64,000 nucleotides of DNA from Dendrobium chrysotoxum (Eukaryota > Streptophyta > Magnoliopsida > Asparagales > Orchidaceae): positions 21,293,914-21,357,913 of the forward strand of contig CM034312.1 in NCBI GenBank assembly GCA_019925795.1. The letters run 5' to 3'. Of this stretch, positions 14,001 to 24,285 are shown piece after piece. Position 1 is the first letter of the stretch; every line of letters begins with the position of its first letter. Under the pieces are notes generated by a model. The model ran no database searches and was not told the origin of the DNA. It saw nothing but the letters and a program-made list of their open reading frames with translations. The position numbers were made by a program, and so were the translations under genes.

Positions 14001-17000
14001 AGAGGAAAGAGATTTAAACCAACTATCCACCCCCCCCCCCCCCCCCCCCCTCTGTTTTTTAATAATATTCAAAACCCTTTTTATTTGAAACATAGGTCTC
14101 CCAATATAGGGATATAGTTTCAATTCCTTCCATGAAAGGGATGGAGCCAAAATTCCACTCCTGAAGCTGGGTTGTCATTGCCAGCATTGACATCATATTT
14201 TCAAAGTTGTTGTGAAAGTGGGTAAGAATATCAATTATTTAAAGATTTGTAAGAGTGCATACGAGCCTCATGATTCCTTCTTCTAATTGCTCTTTGATGA
14301 GATGACGGTCGATTTATATATGTTCTATTCTAATGATAAACAAGAATCCTTGTGATGCTTATGGCAGCTTTGTTATCACAAAACATTTTCATAGATTTTC
14401 CAATTAAAATACTTAGCTCTCCAAGTAACTTGACTAGCTACATACCTTCATATATGTCACGTGACATGGCTTTCGTGTTGCTTCTTGCTACAACTCTTTG
14501 TTTAAAACTACGGAATAAGATATAAACCTCAAAGCTTTTTGCCAAAACTCGTCATAAAACGTACGTCTTATGGCGGCCATGATAAGGTATGTGCCTTAAC
14601 ATGACTAAGGTGTTCCTCTACACAATAAGATAAATGTGTTTGCTTCAAGTACTAGAGTTAGGAAGATTTTAAGAAAAAAATTACAAATAAATATATGCTT
14701 AAAACTCCATTTTATTATTTAACTACATCAAAACTCCATCTAAATTTAGTTTCTTCTTCTAAAGCCCTCCATTCCTTGACAACATCATCATATGCACGCA
14801 CTCATCAACTCCGTCCTCTTCTCAACCACATGCAATCATTCAACCACTGCAATACCACCACCTTCTTGCCAAGCTATCCTCCTCCACCACATTTGTTATT
14901 GCCGCTAACAATAGCTATTTTTTGGATTTATTGGAGTCAGTCCCAAAGGATATTAGAGAGTATTTATGTCACATCTCAAGATTTAAGTGGAAGAATATCT
15001 TTTCTAGTCTCTTTTTTTTTTACAATATTCATTCATTTATCAGTCGACCCCACGTAGTGGGACAAAGGCTTGGTGTTGTTGTTGTTGTTGTTGTTGTATT
15101 CATTCATTTATCAATCAGATCAATACAGATATCTAGAGTTGATTAATTGTATTAAAGAAAATCAATAAAATACAAAAAACATAATTCACATTGCTACTTT
15201 TAATAATTATAATCTACAACTAGAGTCCAAAAGAATATTGACAATAGCCATACTGGCTACAAAAAAATACATAAACCAAAATTTGATATAAAAACTATAC
15301 TAACATCAGTACACAGCCTCAAGTTACAGACTCCTTATCTGAAATCATTTAAAACCACATAATGAGCATAAAAAGGCAAATAATCAAAACTCTATCACTG
15401 CTTTCAATACAAGGCAAAAGAATCAATATGTATGCTCAGTTTTAGTTAATATCAATTATCATTTAATATGAACAATAAATTAAATAATATCAAATTTAAA
15501 ATCAATATGATCAGTAAAGTCAAAAGAGATGTATCAACTATCAAAATATAAGAAAAATCAATAAAAAAGACTCACCAAATGAATCATGTCAGTATGCTAT
15601 GCTATGTTGTATCAATATTAATGCGAGTATGAGCTATCAATCTGTCAATAAGTTTAATGTACTATCAAGTAAATATCATCATGGGTATAATTATGAAAAT
15701 CAAGACATAACTTTCAGCTTTAATGTGGTGTTTTCAACATCTTTATCTCAACTGCTTCTCAATTGGTCATCGGCCATATTAATTATTACTTGTTCAATTA
15801 ACAAATTATCATTACAGGTGGCATTCAATAATCATTAAAAATCGTCACCCTCTGCTCATCGGCATAATTAGGTCAATCGGTTACAGGCTACAACTAGAAT
15901 TACACCACTAACCTTTTATTTAAAGGAAAGCCTGTCGGCCAACCCTCCTGCGCAAGATATTATAGTTTAAGAGTCAACCCGTATTCATTATAGTGTTAAC
16001 AGCCAGCCATTCTTGCTTAATGCAAATGCTATCTTTTCTATACAATGCAAGTCAATATCATGTATAAAATGCAAAAATGTATAAATACACAGAAATCTAT
16101 CAAATTTGTACACAATACATTTACTTCAAAAAATCACATCTTTCAATTTAACCGGTAAAATTTTAATATGTTACATTCAAAATGTTCATATTGATGAGAT
16201 CTATCACATACAAAAAGTTATGCAATAAAAGTTTTATCAATACAAACTTATCCTCATTTTTCGGTAACGAAAATACAAATTTAATCAGAAAAATATCAAA
16301 AACACAAAATTATTGAAATCAAAGATAGGATAATTGCAAAGTTTAAAATTGCGCAATTGGGTATTGAGGCGTTTTTCGTTTGTGAGGCGAGGCGTAAGCC
16401 TCAAAATCTAAAAATTGCGTAAAGTCAAAATAAAAATTAAAAGTAATTTTTATATAATATCCAAATAATATGTTAAAGGATGACATTAACTTTCTATTGA
16501 ACTATGAAGTAACAAATTTACATACATATGAAACAAAAAATTGTATAAGATGTAAAATGTTAAATGATAAATGATGTGAAATAATTGAAATCCAAATATT
16601 ACAGGAATAAAACAATATAAAATATATGAATTGTATAAAAATAACATATAATATTAAGTTCAACTCTATTTTTTTCTTTCTCAGTTGCTTACTCATCTAC
16701 GTTTAATTACTAAAGAAAGCCAAAGTAATTGACAACAACTCAAAAATCATCTATACTATCATTACTAAGGGGATTTTTATTTGAGTCACTATCATAACAA
16801 ATTGGCCTCTTCCCTGCCTCATCCTGTAGGGTCCAATACCTCTCAATCTGCTTCTTCTTCATTTATTTCAGTCATCTTCATCTGTCATAAATGTTTGTCA
16901 TCAACAAAAATATAATACTCCAAAATTTTAAGAGGAGATGGTGGTGGCATGCGGCTTTCTAGTGATCCCATACGGGGACTACAATGGTGGGGGCTACGGT

Positions 17001-20000
17001 GAAGGCGATGTGCTGCAGGTTGAGGCAATTAAGAGGAGGTTGTTGCGGCTTGGGGGTGCAAGAAGTCATGATTTTTTTGGGGCCTTTGTGTAGGATTTAG
17101 ATGAGTTTTAAATAAAAAATTTTTAAATAGAGTGAGGCGTACGCCTCAAGCTAGTGAGGCGAGGCGTGCCTCAAGGCGAGCCTCATCTAAGATAAGGCGT
17201 AAGCCTCATAAAAGAAGCTCGAGGCGTAAGCTTTGAGGCATTTTTTACTGAAATTGCGCTAAGGCGGGCCTCAAGGCGAGCCTCATATTGCGCAATTTTA
17301 AACAATGGATAATTGTTCTTTACAATGAGACGAGCAAATTTTCCAATAGGCTCAACGGACAAAAATCGCACCGCGACCTCCAAATCTAGATTTTTTTCTC
17401 TCTCCTCACTTTTCTCTCAAATTCTCCCTAAAACATGCCTCTGTTAGCCGAAATGAATAGGGAAACAAATTTTAAAAGCTTATTTAATGATGTAAAGTGG
17501 TTTAAGATATTTCTAATAAAATAACAATATAATATTAATATAATATTTAATTTAATTAATTTTTAATATAAAATTTATATAAATTTTTTTGGGGCTTTAA
17601 AAATTACATAAATATTTATAAAATAGCTCATTTTATTTAAAAAATACTATTAAAATCGGTTTGCAAAATAGACACCCGATGGTCCCAAAATCCCAACTTG
17701 TATCGAAAGGTGTAAATTTCTTAAGGATTTGAACAAGTGCCTGAAAATTATGAAAAAAATCATGTAATTAAAATACTACAATATAAATGATATGGCAAAG
17801 ACAATTTTTAAATTTGGCTTAAAATGACTCCTAAAAAAATTATTTACTCGGGTCAAAATACAAGCTATTACAATCTCTCTACCTTAGAAAAATGTCGCCC
17901 TCGACATTTCTCACGAGTATACAAAATAAAGTAATGCAAAATTAAAAAAAATCAACTCTATAATATATGAAATCAAACTGGTTCAAAACTTAAGAATCTA
18001 TATCAAATATAAATCATAAAAAAATTAATTCAAAATCATTGAAAAAAAAACTAAAGTTTAAAGCAATAAATTAAATAAAATCATACTAGTCAGATTTTCA
18101 AGAAATTCAGGAACCTCTTTCACAGATTCCAACTGTCTGCTTCCAATTTGAACAGATCCTTGCTCAGGTCCAGGTAATGGGCATTCTGCCATTTGGAGGA
18201 AGAACACTTGTTTCGACAAGACCAATCTTTATAATGAATTTGTTTTCTTATAGAAAAACAAAACATCTAAAAACTCAGCGGTGATGATTTTTTTTTTTTT
18301 TGAATTTATTTTTTTTATTATTATTTTATTTTATTTTTTTTATTATTATTGTTGTCTAATTAATTAAAATTTTACTCATCCTGAAAAAAAAAGCTGGATT
18401 CGCCCCTAGTAGATGCTCTGACAATGTTACCAGTCATTTTCCTGCTACTTTCACCAATTTTTTTAAAACTCTCTAAAATGTTTTGCTAATTTATCGCTCA
18501 CCATCTAAGCGATCATGTCAGCAAACATTTCCATATTCTCAAATGTCACTGAAAATACTTCAGTAGCAGATTTAGATGTCTTCCCTTTTTGATCCATTTG
18601 TTTGATCAATAAATAAATCTTACATACAAATTGAATCATTCAAAACAAAATAAATAAATACAAAATCAATTCTTCAAAACAAAATAAATCTCTAAACATA
18701 TTTAATCAATAATTAATGCAACCATTAATGCGGCTCTAGTTATAAGCAAATTTTTCCATTAACCATTGCTCTGATATTACTTTGTCACATCCCAAGATCT
18801 AAGTGGAAGAACATCTTTTATATTCTCTCTTTTTTGCATGCAATCACATCCCAACAACGCATGCAATCACATCCCAAACTCTTAAATTGATAAGCAGATA
18901 AGCATGCTCATCCCGGAACAATTCTAGGACGGGTGACCTATTGGGAAGTTACACCAACAGGACAAAACCGTGAGGCTCTTACGCTAAAGCGGACAATATC
19001 TCGATAGTTAAGAGTTTGGGCTGTTACAAATGGTATCAAAGCAATACACCGCCCGGAAGATGAGAATTAAGTACCATACATACAAGACAAAGTGTTATAC
19101 CATGGGAGCCACCTCTTGAACCCTGTATGGGACAAAATACTACATGATGGGAGCCACCACTTGAACTTATAGGGGCCACCTCTAGAATCTTATCTGCCTG
19201 GTGGATGATTCTAGAATAAAGATGCTGACGATGACATCAGTTATTTAAATGGGGGAGATTGTGAAACCTCATAAGTAAAAGAAGCTTAACTCTTAAACAT
19301 CGAGGCGCCTTTTGGTATAATGGTTGAAATTATATTTAAGAAACTCCGCAGTTAAGCATGCTCATCCCAGAGTAATTCTGGGATGGGTGACCTACTGAAA
19401 AGTTATACCAATATGACAAAACCGTGAGGCTCTTAGTCCAAAGCGGACAATATCTCGATAGTTAAGAGTTTGGACTGTTACATCTTCGACCCTAGATTCA
19501 GAGCAGATTCAGCTTTTCTTCTTTACTTCGTACTTGGTGGTAGAGCGCTTTTCCTTAATCCACCAGCCAGACATTGTTGGTTTACCACCCCACCTAAGAG
19601 GGACGATTATTGTGGATAAGCTCGACTAAAGGGGGAGATGCACTTTGCTACACAGTAGGCGTGCTTTAACAGTGGCTGAGCATTTTATCAACATGCACCC
19701 AGGCTTCTTATGTCATCGTTCGAGCAACACTGTGACACTGGAGGGGTATCAACCGAACAGGGTGGCTCGTTAGTTCGGATTTTCTCAGGCCACTGCTTAT
19801 GATGGGCGTCTGCTGGTTCCCGGGGTAGCAGATGTCTGACACATGGAGTTTGTTCCACATGAGACCAGATTCTACGCAACTGCTCTGGTGTGGTTGCACT
19901 TGTTGAGACTTGGCACCGGTTCTAGCTTCTGCTTGGCCCTTCCCTCCAACCAGACAGGTGTCAGCTACATGCGGCTGACTTGGGTACAACTGTCTTTCAC

Positions 20001-23000
20001 CTCTTCTTAGCAGGACGACGCCCGGAGGTACGAGCGCAGGGTGATGACGCTAGGAGTACCGAGGGGGCAGAGACCACATCGGGATTCTTTAGAGGCTGGA
20101 GATGACAGAGGTACCTTGTCTACCATTTTCCTCCTTTGATTAGTAGTTGATTTGTTGACATTTTTCTGACCATTTGATTTTGTCTTTCTTTTATTCCCGT
20201 CGCATGGAGACTTACTGAGGGCACCGCTTCTTCCCCAGTCGGAGTGCAGGATGTAGCGTCTGAGCTACATCGCACAGAGGCACCATAATCCTCTCGCAGA
20301 CAAACTAGCTCTCAGCGTACTACGCCTCCTTAAATGTCCATGGACATACGCTCTTCTTCCAAAGGCCTTGGAGAGAGTTCTCAGGGAGCAAGGATGTCGA
20401 ACTTTATCGGATACGGCATGACGGATCCTTCTACAGACTTCTCTTTTCCAGTGGATCCTTATGGATCATTTTGGCTTGGTGAGTTGGGAGGCTGGTGCAG
20501 CGTTGCCAGCAGAGATCTTTGAGGCACCGCCGCACACACCGACGATCTTGGAGTTAGTCCCTGCAACCGGGACATCTTTTCTAGAGAGTCGCTCTGCTGA
20601 CTTTGCGAGCTTCTCCTCAGGTACATTTTACTGCATGTTAATTTTATTTATTATATATTATTGCTATGCACTTTCTTATATTTCTCATTTGTGAATTCTC
20701 ATGCAGTGCTTGAGGGGGCAGATTACACATCAGAAATTCACTGTCACATTCTGTCAGCTCCTAACCCTCGGAATGTTGACATGTGCGACAACTGTATGGA
20801 CTTCTTGCGGGATTTGATATCACGTGTTGACCCTGGATCCCCCGAGTCCATGGACCATTTTACTGCCACAACCGACCACACCCATGGCCGACTAGCACGC
20901 CTTGGGCTGGACAGTTTAGATTTGCTCTGTTGGGAGACTTTGTGTGGCGAGACAGAGTTCCATATCAGACGGCTGAGGTCACTCTCCATAGTGCGGACCA
21001 GAGTTACACTGCCAGAGCTACAGGAGAGGGTTAGAAGGTGCCAGGCGACAGCCGATGTCGCTCACGACCAGTTTGATAGGAGTACAGAGGCTCTGAGCAG
21101 GCATCGTTAGAGCTCTTCCAGCATGAGCAATGAGATAGAGGGGCCGTCGGCTCGCGTGAAGGATCTTTGGAGGGACATTAAGAGGGTGATGTCCAAGAGG
21201 TCAGATCTGCAGGAGGGACACGATCGACGTGATTGCTTCATCAGGAGAGCAGCAGTGCCACCAGATGATATTAGCTGCTGACACTACACTGACACGGGCA
21301 GTGGAAGACTCCTCACTTCAAAAAATAGAGAACTACTAAAACATTCTTCCTTCTTCATTTTGGCTTTCAAGTAAAAGCTATAGTTACTTAAATGACAACC
21401 GCTTAACGAGCACAATTATAATTACATTGGAATTTCCCATGTATACCTTTGTTATGATTATAAGTCATAGGAAACTTTCTTCCTGTACTTGTTCATTGCG
21501 CTTCATTTAGTTCTTTCTTCAAATCGTGTTATCACCTTAGTCTTATTTAGTTACCATGTTCTCATGCAACTTGCATAAATATCTGCACTCTCTCATGCCC
21601 AACTTATATTCATTTTCATATATGATTCCCTTCAGAAAGTCCTTTCCAATTTGTTAAACTACATTGCTCATGCTGCAAATTGTGAGTAATTATTCCCTGA
21701 TGTTCATGTGATTTGTTTAGGTTAACATAGTTGAATGAAAGGGCTGTTAGACATATACCTGGCATGCTTTTGTGAATGCCATTATAAATCACAGGCGGCA
21801 ATTCCTTTTGTGCATTGAAATTCGGAGCGATGAAACACCCCTTGCACTTGGCCATGTTTGGTGCTTTTATACACTGGTGTACTTCAATGAGAAATAAAAG
21901 AATTTTGTGAAACCATAATTCCATGAAATAGATATTCCATCAGAACTAAAAGTGCTGGGAGTATGCGATCTAATAGTTGAAGTCATCAAACAAATAATAT
22001 CAACAAAAAGGCCTGATAAACTTCCTATACACCAAACCAAAGAAGATAAAATTTGAAAAATAAAGAATTGCATGTTTTAGTTAAAAAGGAGGCTGCCACT
22101 ACAAACTACAAAGGGATGCCATTCATGCCATCATTTAGCAATGCATGCATACCTTCAACCTTTCTTGAAGTTTCTCAGTATGCTCATGTTCACTAGAAAG
22201 TTCACTAGAAGCCATTGAAGCCACAGCGAGAAGCCCTATATAATCCTCAAAAGCTTCACTTCCAAAAAGAAGGGTAAACACAGAAGTAGGGTCTAACATG
22301 CGTTCCCTGAAAATTTTAAGCAAAACTCAAATATCAGCAACTTTTAAAAATATATATCAAATACATAGAATGAGAGGATAAGTTGACAATAAAATTCAAA
22401 GCTATGGAGTGATGATTATTCTCTAATAAAAGCTAGTGAAAAAGTATAAGATTATACTTTACAATTTCTAAAATCGGATTTTCTACTTGATTCAGGAGGA
22501 AATCACATTTCAAGCTCAGCTAAATTGTTTAATGCATCAATTTGTGAAGCAAGATGTGGTCACTAAAGATGTCAAATAGCCAGTGTTCATTTTGAGCAAA
22601 CCATTTTAATGCCAACAACAACAACATTAAGTCTTTATCCCACTACGTGGAGTTGATACCAAGTAGGTAAAATTAGTTAAAGGTCATAAGCTTTATTTTA
22701 GTATAAAAATACCTTTATTAAAGTACACGTTACCAGCACAAAGTTAGAACATTATTATCTTGAGGCAATTACAATAGCTGTCGTTGCAAGAAATCTTCAA
22801 ATGTATACCTATTCAAATTCAGCGCCAGTCATCATCAACTTAACAGAGGCTTTGTCCAAATGAACTAAAGCACTTATGACATATAAATTTTACATAAAGG
22901 TCAATTACTATTGAAAATTTAGCTGTCTTTGGCAATGCATTAAACCGTTCACTTATTTGATGTTATCAAGTAAAAACTTACTTAGAAACACTACTTTTTC

Positions 23001-23967
23001 CATGGCCATCATAAGCCTTTCTCTGCACTGGATCACATAAGACCTGATAAGCTTCCCCGAGTGCCTGCAGGCTCAGATAATTTGCATTACCAACAGATAC
23101 ATTTCAAAACTCGAAACAATGAATAGATCTTTGCTATTGAAGCTAGAAAACAAAAACGAATGTCAAATTGAAGAAGTATATGATTATCCCACCTGAAATC
23201 TCTCAGCAGCTTGTGGATCATTTGGGTTTTTGTCAGGATGAACCAGTCTAGCCTGTAAAAACAAATGACTTTTTAGTTTCAATTTCCCAAAGAATTTTTT
23301 TTTACTGTTATTCATACTTTGTTTGAAAATAAACAGAATTATTGGTAACCAATACTAAAAGGTTTCTTTAGTACTTGTTGCGCCAGAGACAGTAACCAAT
23401 TACAGATTTGCTAAGCTCATATAATATCAATTCTCTATCCATTGTATAATCTAGAACGACACTTGGGGAAATCTAATGTATGCCAATTTCAGGAATCTCA
23501 GATGGAAAGATAAAATACAGAGAGGTCTTCAATCATCGGAATTGACCTAAAATGAAGATAAGATAACCTAACAAACAGTAAGACATCATTAGATGTACTC
23601 AGTGCTTTCAACTAACTTAAATAAACTTGTAATTTGAATGCAATATTAACCTCGCAAGTTCGATTAATCTAATTACTCCAATATCCATTGAAAACATAAT
23701 AATCGAGCTTGATAGAAAAGTCACCTGATAAGAAATCAGAATACAGACATCAAAACAGGAATTTAAGGACTCAGTTCAATTAGCTTTAGCCAAAGCATAA
23801 AAGCATAGACCATCGTACATATCAAAAGAAAAGAAGAGTGATGAAAAATAGGGAATAGCTTAATCTCTCGAAAACCACACCTTTAGATAATAGGCTTTAC
23901 GAATCTCCTCTTCGGTCGCGGAAGGGCCGATTCCAAGGACCTCGAAGTAATCCAGTTCCTTCTCCAT
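2068..23967 (-). CDS. DnaJ/J-domain co-chaperone with DNAJ-X domain (DnaJ10-like), 9 exons
   Basis: Exons, minus strand: 23967-23881, 23252-23193, 23064-22982, 22306-22153, 12375-12246, 11530-11372, 11286-11111, 7927-7847, 2274-2068. They total 1,137 nt (378 aa plus stop); every join keeps frame and has GT...AG borders. The J domain (about residues 1-65) carries an intact HPD at 34-36, needed to stimulate Hsp70 ATPase. It is followed by TLLFGSEAFEDYIG and a DNAJ-X region (about 125-300) with RQAAKELGKK and LWKINVLDIE. There is no G/F or zinc-finger region, so it is a type III J protein. An acidic Ser/Asp tract (about 325-343) precedes RPLSYRTPLITQ. From family memory, homologues continue after this point with a short conserved tail that I could not find down to position 1. 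The last exon may therefore end at 2134 (donor would be GC, not GT) with the final exon outside the window. Intron 4 is 9.8 kb. Family call is secure; exact 3' end is uncertain. Confidence 0.9.
2704..3760 (+). mobile_element. 5'-truncated RTE-clade LINE with TSD, in DnaJ intron 8
   Basis: A LINE 3' part is flanked by a perfect 17-bp target duplication, TATCACTTGGCATATGG (2687-2703 and 3761-3777). It begins inside the reverse transcriptase and runs uninterrupted from KVPREVLWRVLEKK through the FADD catalytic box (near 2950) and the C-terminal HVADPT, stopping at 3719-3721. After the stop come CCCACGTAGTGGGATAAAGG and a TTG-repeat tail, the usual end of plant RTE elements. The open frame and perfect TSD point to a young insertion. 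It lies opposite to the DnaJ gene. Confidence 0.9.
4065..5345 (+). mobile_element. LTR-type repeat copy A (related to 61.09-62.28 kb)
   Basis: This is colinear with the 61-kb copy from GTGGGCTCCGAAAATTC to GTGTCGACTCCTAT. Shared blocks include the CGCAAGC hairpin, GCGAGAGAGAA, TAACAGAGGGCTTTGTGCCC and TATGAACAT-type sequence near the end. It has an extra stretch of about 105 bp (4314-4418), absent from the 61-kb copy and bordered by TTAA on both sides. It carries no coding region and appears 5' truncated. It lies in DnaJ intron 8. Confidence 0.7.
4251..4272 (+). other. CGCAAGC-loop hairpin, copy 2
   Basis: Stem CTATAGG/CCTATAG, loop CGCAAGCC, followed by TTAATTACCC. All seven pairs form. Confidence 0.65.
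5346..6118. mobile_element. LTR/leader remnant shared with 55.3-56.4 kb
   Basis: GC-richer DNA resembling the stretch before 56.34 kb: both have a TCGTTTTATCA..AGGAGG block, CGCGATC, and a GGATTTGAGCA end followed by T-rich sequence. The open frames here have no recognised domain. It is probably the leader or LTR of a decayed retroelement. Confidence 0.4.
6420..6990. repeat. AGCTCAAGCTCAA-rich degenerate repeat
   Basis: Many partial copies of CAAGCTCAA/AGCTCAAG and GAGCTCAA are spread over the segment. Similar wording recurs near 44.97-45.33 and 48.18-48.33 kb. It looks like a decayed non-autonomous DNA transposon; ends were not resolved. Confidence 0.35.
6991..7846. other. DnaJ intron 8, no recognised feature
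   Basis: AT-rich intron sequence between the repeat and exon 8. I saw no coding block or clear element. Confidence 0.4.
8026..8485. mobile_element. Foldback Tourist-like MITE, 460 bp, in DnaJ intron 7
   Basis: Flanked by TAA on both sides (8023-8025, 8486-8488), with ends GGCTTTGTTTGAGGC and CCCAAACAAAATC. The two halves are inverted copies nearly throughout; for example 8183-8221 pairs with 8283-8322 around a short loop. TSD and ends fit PIF/Harbinger MITEs, the same superfamily as the roughly 120-bp elements elsewhere in the window. Confidence 0.8.
8600..10235. mobile_element. Decayed retroelement-like region, DnaJ intron 7
   Basis: Two TATAAATA boxes with similar AT-rich surroundings (about 8860-8895 and 10130-10145) bracket a stretch with degenerate coding-like sequence (9300-9960). 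This may be a TRIM or internally deleted LTR element. No protein domain was recognised and the ends are unclear. Confidence 0.3.
10527..10576 (-). pseudogene. Decayed duplicate of DnaJ exon 7
   Basis: On the minus strand this reads MNSLWKINVVQFEVT and then a stop. Exon 7, about 600 bp away, reads MNSLWKINVLDIEVT. The flanking intron DNA at 10240-10520 also resembles that at 10840-11100 (for example the GCATGTATTCC / GCATTCAAA and AAAGAAAATGA / AAAGGAAAAGATGA stretches). A tandem duplication of about 590 bp that has since decayed explains this. Confidence 0.6.
10582..10813 (-). mobile_element. Solo LTR, 232 bp, Del/Tekay-like, with TSD
   Basis: TG...CA ends with a TTTTC duplication on each side (10577-10581 and 10814-10818). 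On the minus strand it begins TGTCACGACCCGGCCCGG, then GACGAGGCGGAAACGG, typical of chromovirus LTRs. No internal region is attached. It sits beside the exon 7 duplicate. Confidence 0.75.
11032..11053. repeat. (TA)n microsatellite
   Basis: About 11 TA units in DnaJ intron 7, just downstream of exon 7. Confidence 0.9.
12458..13248. mobile_element. Large non-autonomous Tourist-like element, 791 bp
   Basis: Flanked by TAA on both sides. The ends (GGGGGCGTTTGATTG and CAAAACAAACAACCC) are loosely inverted. The centre (12640-13060) is GC-richer and made of GACAACAAAC/ACGACAG-like simple sequence. The end style recurs near 27.29 kb. It lies in DnaJ intron 4. Confidence 0.5.
14030..14050. repeat. 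Poly-C tract, 21 bp
   Basis: Homopolymer of 21 C in DnaJ intron 4. Length is a likely sequencing-error spot. Confidence 0.9.
14967..15026 (-). mobile_element. LTR-end fragment like that at 18.78 kb
   Basis: TGTCACATCTCAAGAT followed by TAAGTGGAAGAATATCTTTT matches the start of the block at 18783. There it abuts a primer-binding-site-like sequence on the minus strand. An RTE tail was inserted directly after this fragment. Confidence 0.5.
15043..15097 (+). mobile_element. Very short RTE LINE 3' tail with TSD
   Basis: Only the element end remains: GTCGACCCCACGTAGTGGG, AAAGGCTTGG and TTG repeats. It is flanked by a 16-bp duplication ATTCATTCATTTATCA (15027-15042, 15098-15113). This is an extreme 5' truncation, about 55 bp. 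Confidence 0.85.
15114..16327. other. DnaJ intron 4, AT-rich, no clear feature
   Basis: Probably old retroelement-derived sequence; open frames are short and carry no recognisable domain. Confidence 0.35.
16337..17306. mobile_element. Mutator-like MITE, 970 bp, GAGGCG-rich
   Basis: A 9-bp duplication GGATAATTG flanks it (16328-16336, 17307-17315), as for Mutator elements. The ends share the inverted repeat TTTAAAATTGCGCAAT. Next to both ends lie many copies of GTGAGGCGAGGCGT and GGCGTAAGCCTCA, which are inverted to each other. There is no transposase ORF. It is in DnaJ intron 4. Confidence 0.8.
17320..17880 (-). mobile_element. 3' LTR remnant of a Del/Tekay-like element
   Basis: On the minus strand an AAGGTAGAGAGATTGTAATA stretch at about 17890-17871 resembles the pol end, polypurine tract and LTR start of Del elements; just before it lies GTCGAGGGCGACATTT. 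The LTR part (17690-17872) matches 56430-56596, both with TTTCTTAAGGATTTG and TGTAATTAAAATACTA. Internal coding region is missing. Confidence 0.5.
18380..18783 (-). mobile_element. gag start and primer-binding site of a decayed Del/Tekay-like element
   Basis: Minus strand from 18783: LTR end TGTGACA, then a degenerate initiator-Met primer site (TAATATCAGAGCAATGG, normally TGGTATCAGAGC). A gag-like start MDQKGKTSKSATEVFSVTFE follows at about 18600, with stops after it. Together with 17.32-17.88 kb this is an internally deleted minus-strand retroelement. Confidence 0.5.
18860..19482 (+). mobile_element. Cassandra-like TRIM with 5S rRNA-derived LTRs
   Basis: Two similar LTR-like ends each carry a 5S rRNA-like core (18893-18955 and 19350-19412: TAAGCATGCTCATCCC..., GGGTGACCTA, GAAGTTA/AAAGTTA) and end in GACAATATCTCGATAG...CTGTTACA (19026, 19482). 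After the first is AATGGTATCAAAGCAA, an initiator-Met primer site. Before the second is the purine run ATGGGGGAGA. The body is about 230 bp with no ORF. This is the signature of Cassandra elements. The 5' LTR start is rearranged (GCATGCAATCACATCCCAA twice). It sits in DnaJ intron 4. Confidence 0.8.
19493..21282 (+). pseudogene. Degenerate transposon-associated gene, plant-mobile-domain-like
   Basis: A plus-strand coding remnant. A segment near 19740-19990 reads GYQPNRVAR, stop, FGFSQATAYDGRLLVPGVAD; from memory the NPxRVARQFGF phrase is typical of plant-mobile-domain / retroelement proteins. The in-frame TAG and TGA there look like CAG and CGA codons after C-to-T change. A later open stretch (20661-21110) continues to about 21280. 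A possible intron (donor 20620, acceptor 20705) joins two open parts. The C-terminal part has Arg-rich, possibly coiled-coil character. It lies in DnaJ intron 4 and is not expected to be functional. Confidence 0.45.
22613..22657 (-). mobile_element. RTE LINE tail fragment, minus strand
   Basis: CAACAACAACAACATTAAG followed by TTTATCCCACTACGTGG is the reverse complement of the RTE 3' end seen at 3.72 and 15.05 kb. No target duplication was found. It is in DnaJ intron 3. Confidence 0.75.
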
Positions 23968-24020
23968 TTTCACAAAAGCGGCCTTCTTCCCTCTGGAGCC
24001 TTCTTCTACCCATTTCTCTC

Positions 24021-24212
24021 CTACACAGCATGGTTAAAAGAGGGAAAGGAGAAAGGAGAAGAAGGGACCACATAGAACTTTCCAGTTTCAAAGCCGCGAT
24101 TAAAGAAATCGGAGAAGGAAGAAGACTGAGGGGCCGTGGGAGACGAGGAGGAAGAGCGAGCTTTCTCTTGCTTCTCTTTCCTTCCAAATTCTTTATTTAA
24201 TCCCCTGTTCAT
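24021..24212 (-). other. Upstream ORF in the DnaJ 5' leader
   Basis: A 63-codon ORF starts with ATG at 24212 and stops at 24021, 53 nt before the DnaJ start. It is Ser- and Lys-rich at its start, with no recognised domain. A second leader ATG (24187, another frame) opens an ORF that overlaps the DnaJ start and ends at 23897. Both would sit inside the inferred leader and could lower translation of the main ORF. An unseen leader intron would remove them. Confidence 0.3.
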
Positions 24213-24277
24213 GATACCGAGGGGCCATAGTGCTTGGTTCGTGGGTTGGCGCCGGTGCAAATGACTTCAAAATGGGA

Positions 24278-24285
24278 TTTTTATA
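24278..24285 (-). promoter_or_regulatory. TATA box of the DnaJ gene
   Basis: TATAAAAA on the minus strand lies about 310 bp upstream of the start codon at 23967. A start site about 30 bp downstream would give a leader of roughly 285 nt. Position and sequence are typical; the start site itself is inferred. Confidence 0.5.

Noticed and set aside
18897..18955. A genuine 5S rRNA gene
   Set aside because: Only the 3' half is 5S-like and it occurs twice within LTR-like ends with primer site and purine tract, so it belongs to a Cassandra-type element.
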